Assembly (NCBI RefSeq): GCF_900113015.1
Contig: NZ_FONV01000019.1
Coordinates: 62,001-126,000, forward strand
Length of the DNA: 64,000 bases
Direction: 5' to 3'
Origin: Actinoplanes philippinensis
GTDB taxonomy: Bacteria > Actinomycetota > Actinomycetes > Mycobacteriales > Micromonosporaceae
The notes beneath the pieces are model-generated. The model had not been told where the DNA came from. It worked only from the letters and a program-made list of their open reading frames with translations, and made no database searches. Positions 24,472 to 32,710 of the stretch are shown in pieces. The position numbers were made by a program, and so were the translations under genes. How positions within the stretch are numbered: the stretch's first letter is position 1; every line of letters starts with the position of its first letter.

Positions 24472-25472
24472 GCGCCGTGCCCCCCATGATCGTCGTGGCT
24501 TTGCGACGTGGTGGTGTGCGTGTGGCCCTGGAACCGGTGGATCGCCTCCTCGGCGCCCGGCGGCATGCTGCCGTCGGCGTTGCGGACCAGGAAGATCCCG
24601 GACATGCCGCCGTCGGAGTGGTTCTGCACGTGGCAGTGGTACATCCAGGCGCCCGGCCCGACGCCCTCGCCGGCCAGCACCTGGAACCCGAACGAGCTGC
24701 CCGGGTTGAGGTCCTTGTTGTCGATCGTCGGGCTCGGGTCGCTGATGCTCTCCAACATGCCGGTGCGGTTGTCGGCCCAGCGGTGCGCGTGCAGGTGGAA
24801 GGTGTGGAACAGGTTGCCGTGCCCGATGGCCACCCACTCGACCCGCTCGCCGAGGTTCGCCTCGAAGATCGGGGTGTTCGGCGCCATCCGGTTGTTGATC
24901 GTCATGTCGTGGAAGACCACGGTGAACTGCCGGTCCGGCAGGATGTCGCCGCGCCGCCGCACGATCAGCCCGCCGTAGAGGCCCTTGGCCACGCCGCCGG
25001 TGCCGTGGTCGGTGCCCATCGCGTGGTCGTGGTAGTGCCAGTAGCCGGCGCTGCCCGGCATGAACCGGCGGCCGGCCGCGGCGAACATCTCCCGCGACCG
25101 CCAGACGTAGGTACGGGTCTCACCCGGATTGTTGTACGACGCGTGCAGCGGGCTGCCGTCCGAGCTGGTGCTGTAGTCGACCCCGTGCGCGTGGATGGAC
25201 AGTCGCTGGTTGGTGGTGTTGACCAGCGTGATCTCGAGGGTGTCGCCCTCGTAGATCTCCAGCAGCGGCCCCGGCACGGTCGCCTGCCCCGGCGCCAGCC
25301 CGTAGCCGAACAGCCCACCGGGCAGAGCCTCGGCGTAGATGGTGACCTTCCGGGTCGCCCCCGCGTGTGCCGCGCCGGCGTTCCAGGACACGGCCGCGCC
25401 GATCGCGGGCACGGCGAGCCCGACAGCGCCGGCGGCGAACAGGGAACGTCGGGAGAGAACGGCGTCGTCCAT
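24468..25472 (-). CDS. Two-domain small laccase, multicopper oxidase
   Basis: Exported multicopper oxidase of 334 residues, the size of SLAC-type two-domain laccases. A twin-arginine-like leader (LSRRSLFAAGAVGLAVP) opens it. Copper motifs: HAHG (94-97), WHYHDH (145-150), HTFHLHAHRW (223-232) and HCHVQNHSDGGM (279-290), the last carrying the type-1 Cys and Met. The C-terminus is His-rich (HTHTTTSQSHDDHGGHG). It should reduce O2 while oxidising phenols, metals or a protein donor. ATG 25472 follows GGAAGGAG. It leads the four-gene exported operon. Confidence 0.94.
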   Translation of the reverse strand: MDDAVLSRRSLFAAGAVGLAVPAIGAAVSWNAGAAHAGATRKVTIYAEALPGGLFGYGLAPGQATVPGPLLEIYEGDTLEITLVNTTNQRLSIHAHGVDYSTSSDGSPLHASYNNPGETRTYVWRSREMFAAAGRRFMPGSAGYWHYHDHAMGTDHGTGGVAKGLYGGLIVRRRGDILPDRQFTVVFHDMTINNRMAPNTPIFEANLGERVEWVAIGHGNLFHTFHLHAHRWADNRTGMLESISDPSPTIDNKDLNPGSSFGFQVLAGEGVGPGAWMYHCHVQNHSDGGMSGIFLVRNADGSMPPGAEEAIHRFQGHTHTTTSQSHDDHGGHGA

Positions 25473-25909
25473 GCGTCTCCTTCCACTCGTGAGACGGCAG
25501 CACAACATCACGGAGTGTGGTGGGAGGTTGTCCCTGCCGGCACGCCGTTCGTCGGGAAGTGTGATGTCGCGATGTCGTCCAGGAATCCATAACTTTCGCT
25601 GGATGGCATCAAGCTATGCGTCACATCGACGAAAGTAAAGGTCCCTAAGCGATAAGTCCGCGCCGTGTATCCGCACGTCAGAACGGCTGACGGCCCCCAG
25701 CCTCTGCTGAACGATGTGCGATCCGGAATGGCGGTGTTCGTTTCAATGACGTTGCGTCCATGCGACATCGAACCACAGATGATCAGTGGCGATCGATGGC
25801 CTGTGGCCCCGCCTGCGCATCGTCGTCATGGGAGCGATCCCACGGAATGTGACGCTGGGTAGCCGATCGCCTGATGACCGCCGGGGAACGAACACGGCGG
25901 GGAAGGGGT

Positions 25910-25945
25910 GGTCCCGCGGCAGCCCCCTCCGGCTGCCGCGGGACC
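25910..25945. repeat. Very stable hairpin, 15-bp stem
   Basis: Positions 25910-25924 pair perfectly with 25931-25945 around a CCCTCC loop; the core is CCCGCGGCAGCC/GGCTGCCGCGGG. No gene ends toward it on either strand, so it is not a simple terminator of an annotated gene. No T-tract follows. Confidence 0.7.
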
Positions 25946-25955
25946 GTGTCGCTCT

Positions 25956-25973
25956 CGCCGGCCGGGGCCGGCG
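25956..25973. repeat. GC palindrome
   Basis: CGCCGGCC-GG-GGCCGGCG has perfect 8-bp arms and lies 10 bases after the 15-bp hairpin. Confidence 0.6.
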
Positions 25974-26022
25974 ATGCCGATGAGCGACGCCGGGGCGGGC
26001 GCAGCCGGAGGTCGGCCGCTGG

Positions 26023-26043
26023 GGTGGCCTCCCGGGGGCCACC
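26023..26043. repeat. Hairpin GGTGGCC/GGCCACC
   Basis: A perfect 7-bp stem with a TCCCGGG loop, third of the cluster of hairpins upstream of the HTH gene. Confidence 0.6.
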
Positions 26044-26234
26044 TTCAGGGGACTTGACTGAAGTTAGGTTAAGTCGCTCAAGTCGCGTGAAGCAAGGTGA
26101 CGACAGGGATTCATTCACGCTTCTCCGGCGGGGCTCGGCAGGCTGTGCACAGCGGGCCTCCCGGCACTGGCAGTGAGCGATCGATTCCCCTAGGCTTTGC
26201 GGATTGTTTTTAGTTCACTGAAGGATTGCCTCCC

Positions 26235-27341
26235 ATGCAGCCGGCACAGCCCGATGGCGCACGCCTCGCACGACGTCTGCGCAAACTGCGGACCCAGCTC
26301 TGGCCCGAGCTGAAGGTCACCCAGCAACAGATCGCCGAGGCGCTCGGCGGCGAGCACGGTCCCCTCAGCCTGTCCCTGATCTCCTCGTGGGAGTCCACCC
26401 GCAACCCCGCGCTGCCCCCGGCCAGCCGCCTGGCCGGGTATGCGGCGTTCTTCGCCACCCCGCGGTCGGTGGAGTCCAGCCCGGCCCGCCTGCTCGGCGA
26501 GCACGAGATGACCGGCGGCGAACGGCACGCCCGCGAGGAGCTGTATGCCGAGCTGTTCAGCCTGCGCTTCCCCGGCGAGCACGAGGAGGACGAGCCGCAG
26601 GGCGCCGCCCCGGCCCGGGTGCCCGGCGACGCGGCCAGCGGGACCTGGTTCTTCCCCGACCAGCGGCCGATCATCATCGTGAGCGGGAGCCTGCCGAAGC
26701 GGTTCCGCGAGCGGATGCCGTTCACCGACACCAAGGACCCCGACTACGTCCGCTCCTACAGCCTCGCCGACCTCGACGCGCTGCTGGAGGTGCACGGCCA
26801 CATCCGCGCGGTGAACCCGGCCGCCGAGGTCCGCATCTGCCGGTCCGAGGAGATGGTGGAGGACGACTTCACCTCGCACCTCGTGCTGATCGGCGGCGTC
26901 GACTGGAACGCGGTGAACCGCGACATCACCCGCCGGCTCGATCTGCCGGTGCGCCAGCAGCGCCGCCCCAACGACGAGGACGCGGGCGGGTTCTCCACCG
27001 TCGACGGGCAGGTCTTCGAGCCCGTGCTCGATGCGTCGAACGGGTCCCTGCTGGAGGACGTGGCCCACTTCTTTCGCGGGAAAAGTCCGTACAACGCACG
27101 CCGAACAGTGACATTGTGTAATGGCATGTTCGGGCGCGGAACGTACGGCGCGGTCCGCGCGTTGACCGATCAGAAGTTTCGGGATCGAAACGAAAACCAC
27201 ATCCGGCAACGCTTCCCGGACGCCTCCGCGTTCAGCATCCTGATGCGCGTCCGGATGAACGTGAACGGAGCCGTGGTGACACCCGACTGGACGCAGGACG
27301 ACGGGCTGCTGCACGAGTGGTCGCCCGTGACCGAGGCATGA
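26235..27341 (+). CDS. HTH protein with unrecognised C-terminal domain
   Basis: Protein of 368 residues. The N-terminus (about 8-75) is an XRE-like HTH (RLARRLRKLRTQLWPELKVTQQQIAEALGG... SLISSWES). From about residue 137 there is a large conserved-looking domain: RPIIIVSGSLP, DPDYVRSYSLADLDALLEVHGHIRAVNP, HLVLIGGVDWNAVNRDI, LCNGMFGRGTYGAVRALTDQKFRDRNE. The GG-x-D-x-N pattern on a hydrophobic strand suggests a nucleotide- or ligand-binding Rossmann-like fold, which is inference. ATG 26235 has GAAGGA upstream. It overlaps the glycosyltransferase gene by ATGA, so the two are coupled. Confidence 0.82.
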   Translation: MQPAQPDGARLARRLRKLRTQLWPELKVTQQQIAEALGGEHGPLSLSLISSWESTRNPALPPASRLAGYAAFFATPRSVESSPARLLGEHEMTGGERHAREELYAELFSLRFPGEHEEDEPQGAAPARVPGDAASGTWFFPDQRPIIIVSGSLPKRFRERMPFTDTKDPDYVRSYSLADLDALLEVHGHIRAVNPAAEVRICRSEEMVEDDFTSHLVLIGGVDWNAVNRDITRRLDLPVRQQRRPNDEDAGGFSTVDGQVFEPVLDASNGSLLEDVAHFFRGKSPYNARRTVTLCNGMFGRGTYGAVRALTDQKFRDRNENHIRQRFPDASAFSILMRVRMNVNGAVVTPDWTQDDGLLHEWSPVTEA

Positions 27342-28558
27342 GCCGGGTCGGACATCATCCTTCGCACCGCGGCCTGATCCGGGCGCCGGCGCCAGGCGAC
27401 CGCCGCGCGCCGGTGGACGCCGTGATCGTGCCCAGCGCCCGCGCCGAGGCGTCCCTCGTCGAAGCCGGCCGCCTCGCCGCCCTGCTCGACGCCACCCTGC
27501 TCGTGCTCTGCAGCGGACGGTCCCGGCCGGGGCCGGTGATCCGCCGCCTCACCGGCGAGCCCGGGCTACGGGTCGTCGCCGTCGACTTCCCCAAGGACGG
27601 CGTCGCGGCGCTGCCCAGGCTGGAGACGTCGACCGTCCTCGGCAGGTCCCGCCTGCAGCGCCGCGCCGACACCAGCGCCAAGCGCAACCTCGGGCTGGTG
27701 CTCGCCCGGATGTCCGGCTGGGACACCGTGGTCTTCCTGGACGACGACATCCATGTGCCGGACCCGGCCGACCTGGAACGCGCGGCGGCCCTGCTCGACA
27801 CCCACGACGGCGTCGGCCTGCATGTGACCGGCTGCCCCGACAACTCGGTGGTGTGCCACGCCAACCGTGAGACCGGGCAGCCGCAGGAGACCTTCATCGG
27901 CGGCGGAGCCCTGGCGGTGCCGGCCGGCCGGATCGACTCGTTCTTCCCCGAGGTCTACAACGAGGACTGGTTCTTCCTGCTGGGCGAGACCGGGCTGCGG
28001 CCGGTCACCCAGGCCGGCGTCGCGGTGCAGCAGCACTACGACCCGTTCGCCGACCCGGACCGGGCCCGCGGCGAGGAGTTCGGCGACGTGCTGGCCGAGG
28101 GCATCTTCGCCGGCCTGGACCACGGGCAGCCGATCCCCGCGGAGACCGGCTACTGGAGCCGGTTCCTCGCCGCCCGGCTCGATCTGATCGAGCAGATCGA
28201 GAAACGGATCGGCCCCGGCACCCCGCGCGGCGGGGACATGCTGCGGTCGCTGGGCGCGGCGAAGGGCAGGCTGCGGTTCATCCAGCCGATCGACTGTGTC
28301 CGCTACATCGAGGCCTGGCAGAACGACCGCAAGACCTGGCGCGACTACCTGACCGACCTGCCGGTGCGCGCCGGTGGCCCGGCCGGCCCCCGCGAGGTCC
28401 GGGCGACGGTCCGCGGGTTCGGCCTGCGGTGCTTCATCTCGCGGGCTCCGGGTCGGCCCCGGACAGCGCCGGAGCCAGCAGCGCCACGGTCAGCACCAGA
28501 GGCAGCATGGCGGCGATCGCCGTCTCCAGACCGGCTGCGTGCGCCAGCCGTCCGATGA
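27338..28558 (+). CDS. GT-A-like glycosyltransferase coupled to the HTH protein
   Basis: A protein of 406 residues with a GT-A nucleotide-sugar fold: DAVIVPSARAEASL at the start, SAKRNLGLVLARMSGWDTVVFLDDDIHV with a metal-binding DDD (135-137), then GGGALAVPAGRIDSFFPEVYNEDWFF, resembling the acceptor-site ED motif of GT2 enzymes. No membrane helix is visible. The coupling to the HTH protein suggests a two-protein module. The last 35-40 residues (SRAPGRPRTAPEPAAPRS...) look unlike a folded domain and are encoded antisense to the end of the MFS gene (125-bp tail overlap). Confidence 0.82.
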   Translation: MSRVGHHPSHRGLIRAPAPGDRRAPVDAVIVPSARAEASLVEAGRLAALLDATLLVLCSGRSRPGPVIRRLTGEPGLRVVAVDFPKDGVAALPRLETSTVLGRSRLQRRADTSAKRNLGLVLARMSGWDTVVFLDDDIHVPDPADLERAAALLDTHDGVGLHVTGCPDNSVVCHANRETGQPQETFIGGGALAVPAGRIDSFFPEVYNEDWFFLLGETGLRPVTQAGVAVQQHYDPFADPDRARGEEFGDVLAEGIFAGLDHGQPIPAETGYWSRFLAARLDLIEQIEKRIGPGTPRGGDMLRSLGAAKGRLRFIQPIDCVRYIEAWQNDRKTWRDYLTDLPVRAGGPAGPREVRATVRGFGLRCFISRAPGRPRTAPEPAAPRSAPEAAWRRSPSPDRLRAPAVR

Positions 28559-29567
28559 CGAGCGGGCCGGCCACACTCGCGCTGTACCCCACGGCGGTCA
28601 TCGCGGCGACGGCCGACGGCGCGGCGACACTCCCGGTCGCGCTCAGCGCCGCCGGGAACACCCAGCAGATCCCGGCGCCCCAGCCCAGCGCCGCCACGTA
28701 GAGCCATGGGCCGGTGGGGCCGGCCACCACCAGCATGATGCTCAGCGCCGTCACCACCGCGCCGGTCCGGACCAGGCCGACGGCGCCGAAGTGGCGGTGC
28801 GGGCGCTCCGCGATCAGCCGGCCGGCCGCCATCGCGGACACGAACAACGCATACCACAGGGCCGCCCCGGCGTGCGTGAGCAGCCGGTCCTGGTTGAGGT
28901 AGACGGCCAGCCAGTCACCGGCGGCGCCCTCCACCACCGCACCGCAGAACAGCAGCGTGCCGATCGCCGCGAGCCGTCGTGCCGGTGACCGCAGCCGCGA
29001 GCCGGTGGCGTCCGGCCCGCCGCGCTTGGAGTCGTCGAAGGCCGTCACACCACAGGCGAACACCACCGCCGTCGCTGCCAGGACCGCCGACAGATGCGGC
29101 AGCAGCCCGACCCGCAGCGCGGCGGCGGCCAGGCCCACCCCCGCGCCGGCCATGCTGCCGATGCTCCACCAGCCGTGGAAACGGCTCATCAGGTGCGTGT
29201 CGAGGCGGCTCTCCAGCGCGGCGGCCTGCACGTTCATGCCCGCGTCCCAGACACCGCCGCCCACGCCCACGCCCAGCATCGCCACCGCCAGCGCCGTCGC
29301 CGAGTGCGCCGCCGCCATGGTGATCAGCGAGACCATCGTCAGGGCGAAGCCGGCCGTGACCACCGGGCGGCCACCGAAGCGGCTGATGGCGGGGCCGGTC
29401 AGGGCCATCGCGACGAGCGTGCCCAGGCCCAGCATGACCAGGCCGGCGCTGAGGCGTACGACATCGGTGTGGGTTTGATCGAGAATCGCGGGAAGCCGGG
29501 ACATCCAGGACGCCTGGGTCGCGCCACTGCCGGCGAACACGAGACTGATGGCGCGAGTCGCCCGCAC
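28434..29567 (-). CDS. MFS transporter
   Basis: Polytopic membrane carrier of 377 residues with about 11-12 hydrophobic segments. The motif-A-like loop SRFGGRPVV lies between TM2 and TM3, and VWDAGMNVQAAALESR is typical of the YbjJ/sugar-efflux-like MFS group. The start is GTG 29567. It stands alone, divergent from gpsA and convergent with the glycosyltransferase gene, whose 3' end it overlaps by 125 bp. The substrate is unknown. Confidence 0.9.
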   Translation of the reverse strand: MRATRAISLVFAGSGATQASWMSRLPAILDQTHTDVVRLSAGLVMLGLGTLVAMALTGPAISRFGGRPVVTAGFALTMVSLITMAAAHSATALAVAMLGVGVGGGVWDAGMNVQAAALESRLDTHLMSRFHGWWSIGSMAGAGVGLAAAALRVGLLPHLSAVLAATAVVFACGVTAFDDSKRGGPDATGSRLRSPARRLAAIGTLLFCGAVVEGAAGDWLAVYLNQDRLLTHAGAALWYALFVSAMAAGRLIAERPHRHFGAVGLVRTGAVVTALSIMLVVAGPTGPWLYVAALGWGAGICWVFPAALSATGSVAAPSAVAAMTAVGYSASVAGPLVIGRLAHAAGLETAIAAMLPLVLTVALLAPALSGADPEPAR

Positions 29568-29776
29568 GGTTCACCCCCGCCGATGACTGTAGCGGCGGGA
29601 TCGTCCGTCGTCGATGATCGTCCCCAGCCCAACCGGACTATCCTCCTAGGATGCCGAAGGCGGTGTGACAGACCGCGACACGACGGCGTAACTCATCGAC
29701 GACGGCTGGGAAACAGGACTGCCGCCGTATCCTCTAGCCTGCCGGGTGCCGGCGCGTGCCTAGGGAAGGGCGAAAC

Positions 29777-30778
29777 ATGCGGATCACCGTGCTCGGCGCC
29801 GGGTCGTGGGGCACCACGGTCGCCTCGGTTCTCACCCGCCGCGATCACGAGTCGCTGATCTGGGCCCGTAACCCGGCGACCGCCGAGGAGATCAACGCCA
29901 AGCACACCAACGAGCGCTACCTCGCCGGGTTCCCGCTGCCGGCCCGGCTGCGCGCCACCGCCGACCTGGCCGAGGCCGCGGCACACGCCGAGCTGCTCGT
30001 CGTCGGCGTGCCCACCGGCGCTTTCCGGGACACCCTGCAGGAGGTACGGCCGGACCTGCACCCGTGGATCCCGGTCGTCAGCCTGAGCAAGGGCCTGGAA
30101 CGCGACTCGCTGCTGCGCATGACCGAAGTGATCAAGGACGTGCTGCCCGGACACCCCGCGGCCGCGCTCACCGGGCCCAACCTGGCCAAGGAGATCATGG
30201 CCGGGATGGCGGCGGCGACCGTGATCGCGACCGAGGACCGTACTGTCGCGACCGCGATCCAGCAGGTCTTCCGGCGGGGGCTGCTGCGTGTCTACACCAA
30301 CCATGACGTGATCGGCTGCGAGGTCGGCGGCGCGCTGAAGAACGTCGTCGCGATCGCCACCGGCATCGCCCAGGGCCTCGGTGTCGGCGACAACACCCGG
30401 GCCGGGGTGATCTCGCGCGGGCTCGCCGAGCTGACCACGCTGGCCGTCGCGATGGGCGGCGAGCCGAGCACGCTGGCCGGGCTGGCCGGCATGGGCGACC
30501 TGGTGGCGACGTGCATCAGCCCGCACAGCCGCAACCGGCACGTCGGCGAGCAACTCGGCCGGGGCCGGACCCTGGAGGAGATCCTCGCCGAGATGGGGCA
30601 GGTGGCCGAAGGGGTGAAGACCGTGCACGCGGCGGTGCGCCTGGCCGACCGGCACGGTCTGGCGATGCCGATCACGCGGACGATCCACCGGGTCGTCACG
30701 GGGGACATCACGGCGATCCGGGCGTACGACGGGCTGTTGCGCTCGCATCCGGCCGGGCACGAGTCGGAGCCCGGCTGA
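29777..30778 (+). CDS. gpsA: Glycerol-3-phosphate dehydrogenase [NAD(P)+]
   Basis: Cytoplasmic enzyme of 333 residues that reduces dihydroxyacetone phosphate to sn-glycerol 3-phosphate for phospholipid synthesis. The Rossmann motif is LGAGSWGTTVA; SLSKGLE and ALTGPNLAKEI are family blocks; the catalytic Lys region is CEVGGALKNVVAIATGIAQGLG with NTRAGVISRGL following. Length is normal. ATG 29777 follows AGGGAAGGG. It stands as a single gene closed by a strong hairpin. It may be one of two copies in such genomes; cofactor preference cannot be read. Confidence 0.96.
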   Translation: MRITVLGAGSWGTTVASVLTRRDHESLIWARNPATAEEINAKHTNERYLAGFPLPARLRATADLAEAAAHAELLVVGVPTGAFRDTLQEVRPDLHPWIPVVSLSKGLERDSLLRMTEVIKDVLPGHPAAALTGPNLAKEIMAGMAAATVIATEDRTVATAIQQVFRRGLLRVYTNHDVIGCEVGGALKNVVAIATGIAQGLGVGDNTRAGVISRGLAELTTLAVAMGGEPSTLAGLAGMGDLVATCISPHSRNRHVGEQLGRGRTLEEILAEMGQVAEGVKTVHAAVRLADRHGLAMPITRTIHRVVTGDITAIRAYDGLLRSHPAGHESEPG

Positions 30779-30783
30779 ACGCG

Positions 30784-30818
30784 GGAACGGCCGGACCCCG
30801 TGGGGATCCGGCCGTTCC
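30784..30818 (+). terminator. gpsA terminator
   Basis: GGAACGGCCGGA (30784-30795) pairs with TCCGGCCGTTCC (30807-30818), with an inner CCCC/GGGG stem; TTCT follows. It begins five bases after the gpsA stop. Confidence 0.85.
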
Positions 30819-30898
30819 TTCTGCCGTCAGGTGCGGCCTTCGACGGTCAGGTGTGTCCTTCGACGGTCAGGCGCGGTCTTCTGCCGTCAGGCGCGGCC
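30819..30898. repeat. Four 20-bp tandem repeats
   Basis: Four contiguous 20-bp units start at 30819, 30839, 30859 and 30879, of the form TTC(T/G)(G/A)C(C/G)GTCAGG(T/C)G.G.CC. The last unit contains the stop codon of the subtilase-CAP gene (30887-30889), so the array looks like serial duplication of that gene's 3' end toward the gpsA terminator. Confidence 0.8.
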
Positions 30899-32710
30899 GA
30901 AGACCTGCGTCCAGTACGGGGTGCCGTCGGACTTGGTGGCCAGGCCGACGCCGATGGCGACGCTCTCGCAGTTGAGGATGTTGGCGCGGTGGCCGGGGCT
31001 GTTCATCCAGCCGGTCACGACCTCCTGCGGGGAGCGGTAGCCGTAGGCGATGTTCTCGCCGGAGGGCGCGGTGTAGCCGGCCCGGTTGGCGCGGGTGACG
31101 AAGTTGCTGCCGTCGGAGCCGGTGTGGTCGAAGAAGTTGCGGGCGACCATGTCGGCGCTGTGGGCGCGGGCGGCGGCGGTGAGGCGGTCGTCGGTGCGGG
31201 CCGCGGGGCATCCGTTGCTGGTGCGCTGCGCGTTGGTGAGGGTGACGACCTCGGCCTCGTAGGCGGCCGCGCCGGTCGGGGCGCTGGTGGTCGGCGCGGC
31301 GGTGATCGGGCTGGTCGTCGGGCGGGTGGCCGGCGCGCTGGTGGTGGGACGGGTCGCCGGGGCGCTGGTGGTGGGGCGCGTGGCCGGCGCGCTGGTGGTC
31401 GGACGGGTCGCGGGCGCGCTGGTGGTGGGACGGGTCGCGGGCGCGCTGGTGGTCGGGCGGGTCGCGGGCGCGCTCGTGGTGGGGCGCGTGGTCGGGGTGG
31501 TGACCGGGGTCAGCGATGCGAGGGCGGCGGCCGGGTCGATACGGCCGTTGCCGAAGTCGTTGTCGAAGCCGGCCGCGCCGAGGTCGACGGCGGTCTTCTC
31601 CAGCGTCGTCTCGATCTGGTCGGCGGTCAGCGCCGGGTTGGCGCTCTTGAGCAGCGCGGCGGCCGCGGCGACGTGCGGTGACGCCATCGAGGTGCCGCTC
31701 ATCTGCTTGTATCCGGGGCCGCGCCGGGCCGGGTAGGTGCTGAGGATGTCGGTGCCGGGGGCGGCGACGTCGACGTAGTTGCCGGCGTTCGAGTAGGTGC
31801 CGATCCGGTCGTTCGCGTCGGTGCCGGCGACGCCGATGACGCCGGGGTCGGCCGCCGGGTAGGAGACCGGGCTGCCGGACTGGCGGCTGTTGCCGACCGC
31901 GGCGACGACCGTGACGCCCTTGCTGCGGGCGTAGCTGACGGCGTTGCTGACCGCGGCGACCTTGGTGGTCGAGCCGAGGGACATGTTGATGATCTGGGCG
32001 CCGTGGTCGGCGGCCCAGATGATGCCCTCGGCGATGTCGGACATGTTGCCGCCGCCGTTGGCGCCGAGCACCTTGACCGGCAGGATCCGGGCGTCCGGGG
32101 CGAGGCCGGCGACGCCGACGCCGTTGCCGGTGACGGCGGCGATCGTGCCGGCGACGTGGGTGCCGTGGCCGTGGTCGTCGGTGACCGGGCCGGTCCGGTC
32201 GGTGATCGCGTCGTAGCCGTCGAGCACGTGGCCGGCCAGGTCCGGGTGGGTGGCGTCGACGCCGGTGTCGACGACGGCGACGGTGACGCCGGCGCCGGTC
32301 GACCGCTTCCAGGCCTGGTCGGCCTTGAGCTTGGTGAGGTCCCACTGCTGGGCGCGGCTCGGGTCGGTGCCGGTGGGCACGCCGTAGGCGTAGGCCTGGG
32401 CGTCGACCTCGACGCTCACCGCGTCGTCGGTGCTCTGGCCGTCCTCGACGAGGCGGACCGCGGACTGCCGGTCGGTGGCCTCCTTGACCGAGACGACCGG
32501 GCGGCCGTCCTTTCCGACGGTGGTGGTGACGACCCGGGCGGGCCGGTCGGCGGAGACGGTGGCCGGGAGCAGTTGCTCCGGGGCGGCGGTCAGGCCGTAC
32601 GTGACGGGTTCCCAGCCGGCCGACCCGGTCGGCAGCGCCATCGCGCCGATCGCGGCGAACGCACCGACGGTGGCGGCGGCAACAACGTACTTACGGAACT
32701 GAACCTTCAA
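30887..32710 (-). CDS. Exported subtilase with C-terminal CAP domain
   Basis: Exported serine protease of 607 residues. The signal segment is KVQFRKYVVAAATVGAFAAIGAMALP. After a short pro-region comes a peptidase S8 domain with the triad D148 (VAVVDTGVD), H182 (HGTHVAG) and S341 (GTSMASPH), and the oxyanion Asn in AAVGNS. A Thr/Pro-rich linker made of nine-residue repeats (TTSAPATRP) joins it to a CAP/SCP-PR1 domain (EVVTLTNAQRTSNGC, FFDHTGSDG, GENIAYGYRSPQEVVTGWMNSPGHRANIL). I choose TTG 32710 because GGGGGAAGGA precedes it and the signal peptide starts there. A fusion of subtilase and CAP is uncommon. Confidence 0.9.
   Translation of the reverse strand: MKVQFRKYVVAAATVGAFAAIGAMALPTGSAGWEPVTYGLTAAPEQLLPATVSADRPARVVTTTVGKDGRPVVSVKEATDRQSAVRLVEDGQSTDDAVSVEVDAQAYAYGVPTGTDPSRAQQWDLTKLKADQAWKRSTGAGVTVAVVDTGVDATHPDLAGHVLDGYDAITDRTGPVTDDHGHGTHVAGTIAAVTGNGVGVAGLAPDARILPVKVLGANGGGNMSDIAEGIIWAADHGAQIINMSLGSTTKVAAVSNAVSYARSKGVTVVAAVGNSRQSGSPVSYPAADPGVIGVAGTDANDRIGTYSNAGNYVDVAAPGTDILSTYPARRGPGYKQMSGTSMASPHVAAAAALLKSANPALTADQIETTLEKTAVDLGAAGFDNDFGNGRIDPAAALASLTPVTTPTTRPTTSAPATRPTTSAPATRPTTSAPATRPTTSAPATRPTTSAPATRPTTSAPATRPTTSPITAAPTTSAPTGAAAYEAEVVTLTNAQRTSNGCPAARTDDRLTAAARAHSADMVARNFFDHTGSDGSNFVTRANRAGYTAPSGENIAYGYRSPQEVVTGWMNSPGHRANILNCESVAIGVGLATKSDGTPYWTQVFGRA
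31308..31496. repeat. 27-bp minisatellite in the subtilase linker
   Basis: About seven exact-period units; GCGCTGGTGGT recurs at 31335, 31362, 31389, 31416, 31443 and (variant) 31470, always 27 bp apart. It encodes the TTSAPATRP linker, and copy number is likely to vary between strains. Confidence 0.85.

Larger units (their letters stand above)
25473..26234. other. 762-bp divergent intergenic region without a convincing gene
   Basis: No reading frame here has actinobacterial codon structure or a recognisable product. The left part (25473-25800) is less GC-rich and must hold the laccase-operon promoter; it contains ACTTTCG (25592-25598) and CGAAAGT (25630-25636), a 7-bp inverted pair. The right part (25900-26050) carries three strong hairpins annotated separately. 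Near 26051-26084 another inverted pair, GACTTGA/TCAAGTC, lies before the HTH gene. Confidence 0.6.

Noticed and set aside
25783..26118. Minus-strand frame in the 762-bp gap (111 codons)
   Set aside because: Product is Arg/Pro/Ser-rich without hydrophobic core, and the frame spans the three hairpins; no support for translation.
26235..28558. HTH/GT pair considered as a toxin-antitoxin module
   Set aside because: Both proteins are far larger than typical TA partners and the GT has an intact DDD motif; a TA role is not supported.
31308..31496. Regular repeat considered as CRISPR
   Set aside because: Units are contiguous 27-mers in coding frame with no spacers; it is a linker minisatellite.
30887..32710. 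Longer N-terminal reading of the subtilase starting at 32914
   Set aside because: The extra 68 codons run through the divergent promoter region and have no signal-peptide character; TTG 32710 with GGGGGAAGGA gives a proper leader.
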